The notes under the pieces were generated by a model. The model had not been told where the DNA came from. It did not search any database and worked only from the letters and a program-made list of their open reading frames with translations. The position numbers and the translations under genes are program-made. From an uncultured Clostridia bacterium (GTDB lineage Bacteria > Bacillota > Clostridia > Oscillospirales > Ruminococcaceae), in contig CALCSA010000489.1 of assembly GCA_937894185.1 (NCBI GenBank), positions 1-5,166 of the forward strand: a DNA stretch of 5,166 nucleotides, written 5' to 3'. How positions within the stretch are numbered: position 1 is the first letter of the stretch; every line of letters starts with the position of its first letter. Positions 1 to 5,157 of this stretch are shown here, piece by piece.

Positions 1-35
1 GTGTAATGTGATAGCTCATATTTTATTTTGGTATT

Positions 36-64
36 CCCTTATCCCGCATGGAATAAGGGTTTTT
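36..64 (+). terminator. Rho-independent terminator-like hairpin at left edge
   Basis: CCCTTAT (36-42) pairs perfectly with ATAAGGG (53-59). Two further C-G pairs close over a GCAT loop after one C/A mismatch, and five T follow at 60-64. This is the classic shape of an intrinsic terminator and probably ends a gene lying left of the window. It could also act as an attenuator for the collagen-like gene, because that gene's TTG start (63-65) lies in the U-tract and the only AAGGG-like ribosome binding sequence is the descending arm of the stem. Confidence 0.7.
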
Positions 65-683
65 GCAGTTTCCTATTATAAACGTCCCCACCGGCCCTAC
101 CGGCCCTGGCCCTACCGGCCCCACCGGCCCTACCGGCCCTACCGGCCCCACCGGCCCCACCGGCCCTACCGGCCCAACCGGCCCCACTGGCCCTGCCGGA
201 ATGTCCGCTTGCCCATCATCCGGAGAGTTGGTCGTTAACGGCGGCATGGAGGAGTTTACAGGAACTGTGCCGACAGGGTGGACTTCCAGCACACCTACCT
301 TGATATCACAGGCTACCGCTCAAGGAAGGGTGCACACTGGGCTTTCAGCCGTTAGCTTAGAAAACGGTGCTACCCTGACCCAAACCATTACTCCCATTAA
401 TCCAGAGTGCTTTTATGAGTTTTCTTTCTTTGCCAAAGGAGAGGGGTCGCAAGTAGGATTTGTTGCTACCGTTTACTTTTTGACTCCTGGCGGTGACGTT
501 CTCGGCGCTATGATTACCGCAAGAGAACAAGATGTTCCGGATTCCAATAGAAACTTTTCTTATTATCGAGCATTAACTTCCGCCGCGCCAAATGATGCGA
601 CTGGAGTACGCATTGACTTTACCGTCACAGCGCAAGGAGGGCAATCTTTGGATCTTGACAATGTTTCTTTTGGTTCCCAATAA
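63..683 (+). CDS. Short collagen-like (Gly-Pro-Thr) repeat protein with C-terminal beta-sandwich-like domain
   Basis: The 206-residue product has a short leader (residues 1-8), a collagen-like Gly-Pro-Thr tract (9-46) and a C-terminal domain (47-206). The C-terminal domain opens with an LVVNGGMEEF motif and closes with LDLDNVSF. Both are typical of carbohydrate-binding or galactose-binding-like jelly-roll domains, such as those adjoining repeats in Firmicute surface proteins. A role as a trimeric spore or cell-surface fibre, like the BclA family, is inferred from the GPT tract. No transmembrane segment, sortase motif or classical signal peptide is visible. The start is odd. The frame is closed by TAA at 54-56, so TTG at 63 is the only usual start codon before Met47, and AAGGG at 55-59 is only 3 bases away and buried in a hairpin. 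The gene may therefore have lost its 5' end, or use unusual initiation. The reading frame itself is convincing. Confidence 0.7.
   Translation: MQFPIINVPTGPTGPGPTGPTGPTGPTGPTGPTGPTGPTGPTGPAGMSACPSSGELVVNGGMEEFTGTVPTGWTSSTPTLISQATAQGRVHTGLSAVSLENGATLTQTITPINPECFYEFSFFAKGEGSQVGFVATVYFLTPGGDVLGAMITAREQDVPDSNRNFSYYRALTSAAPNDATGVRIDFTVTAQGGQSLDLDNVSFGSQ
87..200 (+). repeat. 9-bp tandem repeat encoding Gly-Pro-Thr triplets
   Basis: The unit GGC-CCY-ACC encodes Gly-Pro-Thr. An uninterrupted run of nine GPT triplets (residues 16-42) is followed by GPA. A shorter stretch before it (PTGPTGP, residues 9-15) is separated by a missing third residue (Gly-Pro-Gly), a typical one-residue collagen interruption. 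The copies differ mostly in the third base of the proline codon (C/T/A), so the tract is old enough to have drifted but still close to identical. Such tracts commonly change copy number by slippage or recombination; every loss or gain of a 9-bp unit keeps the frame. Confidence 0.9.
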
Positions 684-780
684 CAAGTTTCCATTCTTTG
701 AATTATAGAATCGGGTTTGCAAATGGCAAAACATTTTACCCTATCGCCGACTACCATTGAAAATATAAAACCTCCACAGT

Positions 781-919
781 CCGGGAGCTGTTAGCAGCGG
801 CAATCATGCTAAGACTGGTGGGAGTGTCGCGACCCGTGATTGCATCATGATTGTAGAAGAGCTTACAGGTGTTATCTCCTTGGCAAAGGCAGGTGGCATT
901 TTGTAAGCTCTTGCTTTTT
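781..919 (+). ncRNA. Possible structured small RNA ending in an intrinsic terminator
   Basis: Successive pairings are visible. GCTG/CAGC closes over TTAG (787-798), flanked by CC/GG. GCAATCA (800-806) can pair with TGATTGC (837-843), or alternatively CAATCATG (801-808) can pair perfectly with CATGATTG (846-853). An 8-bp palindrome GTCGCGAC lies at 826-833. A terminator (857-919) follows directly. Two mutually exclusive pairings before a terminator resemble a riboswitch or attenuator, but no downstream gene follows closely, so an independent small RNA is equally possible. It matched no riboswitch, 6S, SRP or T-box consensus that I know. Neither the start position nor a promoter is established. 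Confidence 0.3.
857..919 (+). terminator. Rightward intrinsic terminator with 11-bp stem
   Basis: AAGAGCTTACA (857-867) pairs perfectly with TGTAAGCTCTT (902-912), and T5 at 915-919 is followed by more T-rich sequence. The enclosed 34 bases contain a smaller hairpin, CCTT (878-881) and AAGG (886-889) around GGCA. It probably ends transcription from the collagen-like gene or from a small RNA beginning in this stretch. Confidence 0.65.
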
Positions 920-986
920 GTTTTAGTGCATTCCTTTTATTCAGCCAAATCTATGTGTGTGTGACCGGCAGGGTTTGCTACAGACG

Positions 987-1019
987 AAAAATCCTCCCTC
1001 TGGCGATGCAGCGGGAGGA
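987..1019 (-). terminator. Leftward intrinsic terminator
   Basis: On the minus strand TCCTCCC (1013-1019) pairs with GGGAGGA (992-998). An inner CTG/CAG pairing after one mismatch leaves a six-base loop, and the complement of 987-991 supplies five U. There is no U-tract on the plus strand, so it works leftward. The nearest minus-strand gene upstream is the LysM gene ending at 1271, which would give a 3' untranslated region of about 250 bases, antisense to the small ORF at 1037-1129. Confidence 0.6.
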
Positions 1020-1036
1020 CGGAAGGAGTCTTAAAG

Positions 1037-1129
1037 TTGAAGGATTTTGGATGTATGGGATTAGGTACATTTGTCGCGCTATATTCCTTAAGGAAAGCGG
1101 TGATTTGGAGGAAAAACCCGAATAGTTAA
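1037..1129 (+). CDS. Possible 30-residue small protein, unrecognised
   Basis: A TTG start at 1037 follows GGAAGGAG (1021-1028) at a spacing of 8 bases, a strong ribosome binding site. The product has an uncharged stretch around residues 5-17 (FGCMGLGTFVALY) followed by a basic tail rich in Arg and Lys. It would suit a tiny membrane-associated protein with its C-terminus inside, but the hydrophobic part is short. An overlapping frame, ATG at 1051 with GAAGG seven bases upstream and stop at 1123-1125, gives a 24-residue peptide, so the frame is ambiguous. No promoter is clear, and a 12-bp palindrome TTCCTTAAGGAA (1084-1095) lies inside. I do not recognise it, and it may be non-coding. Confidence 0.3.
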   Translation: MKDFGCMGLGTFVALYSLRKAVIWRKNPNS

Positions 1130-1270
1130 TTGTCTGGATTGATTTGCAAACCAAACCGAACCCTTAATTATGATATTACGTTTATGCACCAATCTTCGAA
1201 GAGTGGTTTGAAACGGTCGATATACAAACGGCTGCAGAATGGATGTAAATGCTGTCTATGTATTTTTACT

Positions 1271-2014
1271 CTATTTAAACTGTTGAGAAAACAGTTTCAC
1301 AATACCTTGAGTCATCGTATCGGCCATCAGCAAGGCCTGCTGCTCGATCTCGTCAAAGATGCGAATACTGTCCTCATATTTTTGGCCCAGCATATGGACG
1401 GCTTCTTCTTTCGTCATGGCAAGATGATCGTACAGCAATTTTTGCCACTCCTGCACTGACCAATACGGATTAATACTGTTTAGAAAATTTGCAATTTGAT
1501 TTGCATTTACATACCATCGCCTTTCGGCATCGGCAGCCGCAGAACTATTACCGGCTTTTCCCGCCTCAACGAGTTCGGCAGCAATTTTGAGATGGCTGGT
1601 GAATAGCTCTACAAATTTTGAAACAACATCTTCCCCATAGAATTCCCGCAGTACCATCGCAAAGTCTGTGGGATTACGCAAAAGGCGTTTTGCAACAAAT
1701 TCTGTATCCGGCAATCCAAAAACGATGCTGAGGATAAGTTGTCTTGTCCAATAAACATGCTGCCCCCATAATAATCGAAAACGGTCGCTCAACAGCTGCT
1801 CCGCCTCGAGAATGCAATGAGAAAATGGCCTTGGGAGAGATCCTTGTCTCCGAGGGATGCAAATGACTTGCCCAATCCGCAGGTTGTTTTCGTTAAGCAT
1901 AGGATTTTCCAGCATAATCGCCGGGACAGTCGTATGGAAGCTTTGCGCAATCAGCCATAGCGTATCTCCGGGTTGAATGGTATATAAAAAGCTTCCATTG
2001 GAACATGTATACAT
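1271..2014 (-). CDS. LysM-domain protein with conserved clostridial helical C-terminal domain
   Basis: The 247-residue protein begins at the ATG complementary to 2012-2014, four bases after AAGGAAGGAG. An upstream extension to 2173 has no such site. Residues 9-55 form one LysM repeat (YTIQPGDTLWLIAQSF, then an asparagine-rich middle and GQVICIP at the end), which binds peptidoglycan or related glycans. Residues 66-247 form an almost entirely helical domain with HVYWTR (86-91), FGLPD, LLRNPTDFA (111-119) and NPYWS (182-186). From memory, stand-alone relatives of this domain are widespread in clostridia and often carry the doubtful label acetylglutamate kinase; no kinase motif is visible here. 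There is no signal peptide or membrane segment, so delivery to a wall or spore cortex would have to occur in the mother cell, as for LysM spore-coat proteins. That spore role is inference. The gene stands alone between terminators. Confidence 0.85.
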   Translation of the reverse strand: MYTCSNGSFLYTIQPGDTLWLIAQSFHTTVPAIMLENPMLNENNLRIGQVICIPRRQGSLPRPFSHCILEAEQLLSDRFRLLWGQHVYWTRQLILSIVFGLPDTEFVAKRLLRNPTDFAMVLREFYGEDVVSKFVELFTSHLKIAAELVEAGKAGNSSAAADAERRWYVNANQIANFLNSINPYWSVQEWQKLLYDHLAMTKEEAVHMLGQKYEDSIRIFDEIEQQALLMADTMTQGIVKLFSQQFK

Positions 2015-2029
2015 TGGTCTCCTTCCTTT

Positions 2030-2059
2030 CCATATAATACCTTGTTTTTTATTATATGG
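2030..2059. repeat. Perfect 10-bp inverted repeat over the LysM gene promoter
   Basis: CCATATAATA (2030-2039) and TATTATATGG (2050-2059) are exact inverted copies separated by 10 bases. The arm distal to the gene contains the predicted -10 element, and the proximal arm sits just before the ribosome binding site. If transcription starts near 2044, the RNA contains only one arm, so the repeat would act as a DNA operator rather than an RNA hairpin. Confidence 0.6.
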
Positions 2060-2079
2060 CTTTTTAAGGAAGATGTTCC
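2051..2079 (-). promoter_or_regulatory. Predicted promoter of the LysM gene, possibly sporulation-type
   Basis: On the minus strand a perfect TATAAT (complement of 2051-2056) lies 17 bases from GGAACA (complement of 2074-2079), a poor -35 match. The same bases read CATATAATA, which fits the CATAnnnTA -10 consensus of sigma-K, with AC 16 bases upstream as its -35. A mother-cell sporulation promoter would suit a spore-envelope protein, but a sigma-A promoter with a weak -35 is equally compatible. Confidence 0.4.
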
Positions 2080-2191
2080 TGTGATAGCAATGCCAAGATT
2101 TGGGGCTGGTTGACAAGCACAAAAGGGTGTAAAGCTGGAAATGCACCGAAAGCGCTGCGGATTGATGCTGCAATCCCCCATATAGAAGATG

Positions 2192-2234
2192 AAAAGCCCT
2201 CCGTTTAAACAGAATGCTTAAGCGGAGGGCTTTT
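2192..2234 (-). terminator. Strong bidirectional intrinsic terminator after the XRE/cupin gene
   Basis: AAAAGCCCTCCG (2192-2203) and CGGAGGGCTTTT (2223-2234) form a perfect 12-bp stem that can extend through TTAA/TTAA. Each strand ends in four U. It starts 16 bases after the stop codon of the XRE/cupin gene and insulates the LysM gene from its transcription. Confidence 0.85.
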
Positions 2235-2249
2235 ATCAGCTTGGCTGTG

Positions 2250-2813
2250 CTAGAACTTGCGGTACATGTACACTACCGAAAGCACCAGCACGGGGGAGTC
2301 GTTTTCGTTGATGAGGGTGTGGGGCTTCCTGGAATCAAAATAAAAGCTGTCCCCTTCCGAAAAAAGGTACTCCACATCTTTATACCGCAGTTTAACCGGA
2401 CCTTTAACCACAAAGTTAAACTCCTCGGCATCGTGTTCAAAGGTATAGGTTCGACCCGGGGGAATGTGCATCATAAAGGGAGAAATACACCGATTGGAGT
2501 AATTGTTGGTCAGGGGGATCAGGGTATACCCCTCCTCGGTGGGGGGCATGATCTGATCGTGCTTGCATCGGAAAATGGTGATGTCGTTATCGTCGCACAC
2601 TCTGGGATTGGAGGGCTCGTACCCCTCCAACAGCTCGCTGGCGCTTACTTTTAAGGTCGAAGCAATCAGCTGCAGGGTAGAAAGCGGTGGAACCTTGTCG
2701 GAGCGCTCCAGTTTTGACAAGTAGCCCACCGACAGCCCGGACTTTTTCGAAACATCTTTTAGCGTATATTTCTGAAGCTTTCGATTCGTCTTGATTCTAC
2801 TGCCCACCGTCAT
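2250..2813 (-). CDS. XRE-family transcription regulator with C-terminal cupin domain
   Basis: The 187-residue protein has an N-terminal XRE helix-turn-helix at about 5-62 (TLKDVSKKSGLSVGYLSKLE contains the paired helices) and a cupin sensor domain at about 116-183. This architecture is typical of small one-component regulators whose cupin binds a metabolite or metal. Cupin motif 1 keeps H127, E131 and G138 but has F125 where the first metal histidine usually sits. Motif 2 keeps G154, H165 and N169 but lacks the usual Pro and Gly. Metal binding may thus be altered. The ATG follows AGGGAAG at seven bases. The gene is divergent from the acoA-like gene and has its own promoter and terminator, so control of that operon and of itself is the likely role. 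The ligand is unknown; acetoin or a related metabolite is only a guess. Confidence 0.92.
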   Translation of the reverse strand: MTVGSRIKTNRKLQKYTLKDVSKKSGLSVGYLSKLERSDKVPPLSTLQLIASTLKVSASELLEGYEPSNPRVCDDNDITIFRCKHDQIMPPTEEGYTLIPLTNNYSNRCISPFMMHIPPGRTYTFEHDAEEFNFVVKGPVKLRYKDVEYLFSEGDSFYFDSRKPHTLINENDSPVLVLSVVYMYRKF

Positions 2814-2851
2814 ACCATCACTTCCCTAAAACCGTATTACGCTTTTAATTA

Positions 2852-2880
2852 ATTTTATCATAAATCCCAAAAAATATCAA
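2852..2880 (-). promoter_or_regulatory. Promoter of the XRE/cupin regulator gene
   Basis: On the minus strand TTGATA (complement of 2875-2880), a 17-base spacer and TAAAAT (complement of 2852-2857) form a near-consensus sigma-A promoter, with a TGA extended -10 directly before TAAAAT. The expected start near 2845 leaves a leader of about 30 bases before the ATG. Confidence 0.7.
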
Positions 2881-2902
2881 CGAGCATAAATTTGAATCAA
2901 TT

Positions 2903-2912
2903 ATCCTATCAG
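2903..2912 (-). promoter_or_regulatory. Candidate operator copy upstream of regulator promoter
   Basis: The minus strand reads CTGATAGGAT, matching CTAATAGGAA at 3079-3088 in eight of ten positions. It lies about 25 bases upstream of the regulator's -35 element, where an autoregulatory site could sit. Being short and in AT-rich DNA, it could be chance. Confidence 0.3.
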
Positions 2913-3020
2913 TAAAACAAAATTTTCATATTATGATAATTGTATAAATTTACCAACCATAATTAATGCATAATAATATAGGGCATAATTTGTAATTACT
3001 ATAAAATTAATGAAAATACG

Positions 3021-3049
3021 TTGACATTTACTGTGAGCTGTGATATTTT
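3021..3049 (+). promoter_or_regulatory. Promoter of the aco-like operon
   Basis: A consensus TTGACA (3021-3026) is followed after 17 bases by TATTTT (3044-3049), with TGA directly before the -10 hexamer. The expected start near 3056 gives a leader of about 140 bases before the first gene. The strong -35 element indicates sigma-A transcription rather than the sigma-54 promoter known from several other aco operons. Confidence 0.7.
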
Positions 3050-3074
3050 TGATGCAGAGAAAGAATTAAATAAT

Positions 3075-3110
3075 TTTCCTAATAGGAAACATAAATTATC
3101 TAAATAGGAA
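3075..3110 (+). promoter_or_regulatory. Candidate operator: paired AATAGGAA elements in the aco leader
   Basis: TTTCCT-AAT-AGGAAA (3075-3089) is a perfect 6-bp inverted repeat. Its right half AATAGGAA (3081-3088) recurs at 3103-3110, 22 bases further, close to two helical turns. Both copies are preceded by CTA. They lie about 25-55 bases downstream of the predicted transcription start, a position suited to a repressor. The divergent XRE/cupin protein is the obvious candidate to bind, by inference. Confidence 0.45.
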
Positions 3111-3196
3111 TATTATTTAAACAAAGAGTCTTGCGAATGTCCTGCGTTGCCGGCCGATTGTCAGCGTCAGATTTTATTGAAACAAGGAGATGTATT

Positions 3197-4171
3197 ATGG
3201 AATGCAAGATTAAGATCGAAAAAGGAAAACATCTGGAACTGTTCACCTTGATGAACCGAATCCGCATGTTCGAGCAAATTGCCGAGGAACTTTTTTTGCA
3301 CGGTGAAGTCCCCGGCTTTTTGCACTCCAGCATCGGACAGGAAGCTTCCGCAGTGGGTGTGTGTGCTGCCATTGGCAACGATGACTACATGGCCACAACC
3401 CACCGGGGCCACGGTCATGTGGTGGCAAAGGGCGGCGACGTCAACCGCATGATGGCCGAACTGTACGGAAAAGTGACAGGATATTGCCGAGGCAAGGGCG
3501 GTTCGATGCACATCAGCTGCCGGGAACTGGGAATTTTGGGTGCCAACGGCATTGTAGCGGGAGGCATTCCCATCACCACCGGGGCGGCGCTTTCCGCAAA
3601 GATGCGGGGAACCGATCAGGTGGCGGTCAGCTTCTTCGGCGACGGAGCTTCCGATGAGGGAGCCTTCCACGAAAGCCTCAACATCGCCTCTATCTACAAG
3701 CTGCCGGTTCTTTTTGTCTGCGAAAACAACCACTACGCTGAATCCAATCCGCAGGCAAAGCATCAGAACATCAAGGATGTTGCGGTGCGGGCCAAGGCCT
3801 ACAACATCGATTCTGTTATTGCCGACGGTACCGATATTATGGATGTTTATCAAAAAACCCTGACTGCCGTGGAGCAGCTGCGAAAAGGCAACGGCCCTAT
3901 CCTAATGGAGAACAAGTGCTACCGCTGGTCGGGGCACTATGTGGGTGATCCCGCTGTTTACCGCCCCAAGGAAGAACCCCTGGAGTGGAAGACCAACCGG
4001 GACCCCATCAAGCTGTACGCCGGCTTTTTGCGGGACAACAAGATCGCGGATTCCAAGGAGCTGGAAGCGATTGCCGAGCAGGAAACCAAACGAATCTGGG
4101 ATGCGGTTGAGTTTGCAAGAAACAGCGACGACCCCGACCTTACTGTTGCATTGGAGGATGTATATGCCTAG
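3197..4171 (+). CDS. acoA: Thiamine-diphosphate dehydrogenase E1 alpha subunit, acetoin dehydrogenase type
   Basis: The 324-residue protein is a full-length E1 alpha subunit. With the beta subunit it would decarboxylate or cleave the substrate on thiamine diphosphate and pass the acyl group to lipoyl-E2 in the cytoplasm. The thiamine-diphosphate motif runs from GDG (148-150) to NN (177-178). Other family blocks are THRGHGH (68-74), GKGGSMH (99-105), GANGIVAGGIP (115-125) and the active-site loop YRWSGHYVGDPAVYRP (242-257). The HRGHGH form, rather than the YRxHG of pyruvate dehydrogenases, points to acetoin dehydrogenase AcoA, although branched-chain or pyruvate substrates cannot be excluded. 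The start ATG lies seven bases after AAGGAG. It is the first gene of an operon and overlaps the beta gene by 8 bp. Confidence 0.9.
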   Translation: MECKIKIEKGKHLELFTLMNRIRMFEQIAEELFLHGEVPGFLHSSIGQEASAVGVCAAIGNDDYMATTHRGHGHVVAKGGDVNRMMAELYGKVTGYCRGKGGSMHISCRELGILGANGIVAGGIPITTGAALSAKMRGTDQVAVSFFGDGASDEGAFHESLNIASIYKLPVLFVCENNHYAESNPQAKHQNIKDVAVRAKAYNIDSVIADGTDIMDVYQKTLTAVEQLRKGNGPILMENKCYRWSGHYVGDPAVYRPKEEPLEWKTNRDPIKLYAGFLRDNKIADSKELEAIAEQETKRIWDAVEFARNSDDPDLTVALEDVYA

Positions 4172-5144
4172 ATCAATTACATATCGCGACGCTCTGAGAG
4201 AAGCTCTGCGGGAAGAACTGATCCGTGATAAAAGCATCTTTTTGCTGGGAGAAGACATTGAAGACCCCTTTGGCGGAACCTATAAGGTCACGCAGGGCCT
4301 GACGGAAGAGTTTGGCCATGACCGGGTCCGCAACACCCCCATTTCGGAAATTGCCATTACCGGAGTTGCATTGGGGGCCGCTATGACCGGGATGCGCCCC
4401 GTGGCTGAGCTGATGTACGTGGACTTTGCCGGTTGCGCCATGGACCAGATCATGAATCAGATCGCCAAAATGCGCTATATGTCGGGGGGACAGGTAGAAG
4501 CTCCTCTGGTCATTCGCACCCAACAGGGCACCGGCCGCTCCTCCGCCGCCCAGCACGCTCAAAGTTTGGAGGCGATGTTTGCTCACATTCCGGGGCTGAA
4601 GGTAGCCATGCCGGTGACTCCCTACGATGCCAAGGGGATGCTCAAAGCGGCCATCCGCGATCCCGATCCGGTGATTTTTCTCGAGCACAAGCTCCTTTAC
4701 AACACCACCGGCGAAGTGCCGGAAGAGGACTACGTTGTTCCCTTGGGGGTAGCGGATGTCAAACGGGCAGGCAGCGACGTCACCATTGTAGCCACCTCCC
4801 GGATGGTGCTCCACGCACTGGACGCAGCGGAAATCCTCGCCAAAGACGGCATCAGCGTTGAAGTAATTGATCCCAGAAGCATCGTTCCTCTGGACCAAGA
4901 GACCATCTTCACCTCCCTGCGGAAAACCCACCGCCTGCTGGTGGTTCACGAAGCGGTGGAGCGCAACGGCTGGGGTGCGGAACTGTGTGCTCTGGTGATG
5001 GAACATTGCTTTGATGAGCTGGACGCGCCGGTCAAACGCATTGCCTCCAAGAATACGCCTGTGCCCTTTGCGCCTGTTTTGGAAAACTTTGTCGTTCCCA
5101 GCGTAGAAGATATTGTCGCGGGCGTCAAAGATCTGCTGGTTTAG
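4164..5144 (+). CDS. acoB: Thiamine-diphosphate dehydrogenase E1 beta subunit, acetoin dehydrogenase type
   Basis: The 326-residue protein is a full-length E1 beta subunit, the partner of the preceding alpha subunit in an alpha2beta2 tetramer. The transketolase pyrimidine-binding domain covers about residues 4-180, with the thiamine-contacting glutamate in NTPISE (E62) and the conserved histidine in AAQHAQSLE (H131). The transketolase C-terminal domain covers about 195-320, with IDPRSIVPLD (235-244) and VVHEAVERNGWGAE (260-273). The ATG at 4164 follows GGAGG by six bases and overlaps the alpha stop codon, so the two are probably translationally coupled at equal levels. The frame stays open far upstream to 3939, but that part overlaps acoA in another frame and is not coding. 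The acetoin assignment rests on the alpha subunit and the synteny. Confidence 0.9.
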   Translation: MPRSITYRDALREALREELIRDKSIFLLGEDIEDPFGGTYKVTQGLTEEFGHDRVRNTPISEIAITGVALGAAMTGMRPVAELMYVDFAGCAMDQIMNQIAKMRYMSGGQVEAPLVIRTQQGTGRSSAAQHAQSLEAMFAHIPGLKVAMPVTPYDAKGMLKAAIRDPDPVIFLEHKLLYNTTGEVPEEDYVVPLGVADVKRAGSDVTIVATSRMVLHALDAAEILAKDGISVEVIDPRSIVPLDQETIFTSLRKTHRLLVVHEAVERNGWGAELCALVMEHCFDELDAPVKRIASKNTPVPFAPVLENFVVPSVEDIVAGVKDLLV

Positions 5145-5157
5145 GAGGGGAGGATAC

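Larger units (their letters stand above)
684..1036. other. Non-coding stretch with several inverted repeats
   Basis: I see no credible gene in this 350-base stretch. It contains a weak hairpin after the collagen-like gene (TTTGC/GCAAA near 713-730), a cluster of pairing elements from 781 to 919 ending in a rightward terminator, and a leftward terminator at 987-1019. No convincing sigma-A promoter was found for either direction. The rest (684-780 and 920-986) shows nothing I can name. Confidence 0.5.
2814..3196. other. AT-rich divergent regulatory region between regulator and aco-like operon
   Basis: This stretch holds two divergent sigma-A-type promoters (2852-2880 leftward, 3021-3049 rightward), three copies of a CTRATAGGAA-like element, and a leader of about 140 bases before acoA. 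I saw no gene in it and no GG-N10-GC pair of the sigma-54 type. The leader from about 3120 to 3180 is richer in GC and is open in frame with acoA from TTG 3131, but no ribosome binding site supports that longer start. Confidence 0.7.

Noticed and set aside
8..238. Plus-strand open frame giving Arg-Pro-Tyr/His repeats
   Set aside because: It is the shifted reading of the same 9-bp repeat, with no ribosome binding site and no continuation past the tract.
23..292. Minus-strand open frame of 89 codons with Gly-Pro-Val repeats
   Set aside because: It is the mirror of the GPT repeat tract; outside the tract it shows no domain-like sequence, and the plus frame continues into a convincing C-terminal domain.
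781..919. Known riboswitch classes (ZTP, cobalamin, c-di-GMP, T-box, SAM, TPP)
   Set aside because: None of the conserved core motifs I know could be placed on either strand, although GGGTCGCGAC on the minus strand vaguely recalls the ZTP core.
1130..1459. Plus-strand open frame of 109 codons
   Set aside because: Most of it is antisense to the LysM gene's C-terminal domain; its product resembles no family and has no clear ribosome binding site.
2015..2173. N-terminal extension of the LysM protein by 53 residues
   Set aside because: The extension covers the promoter and inverted repeat and lacks a ribosome binding site, whereas the ATG at 2012-2014 has AAGGAAGGAG just upstream and leads straight into the LysM repeat.
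2214..2654. Plus-strand open frame of 146 codons
   Set aside because: It is antisense to the XRE/cupin gene, whose domains are clear, and it begins inside a terminator.
3131..3196. Longer acoA start at TTG 3131
   Set aside because: ATG 3197 has AAGGAG at seven bases and gives the usual family length; the extra 22 residues have no family similarity that I can see.
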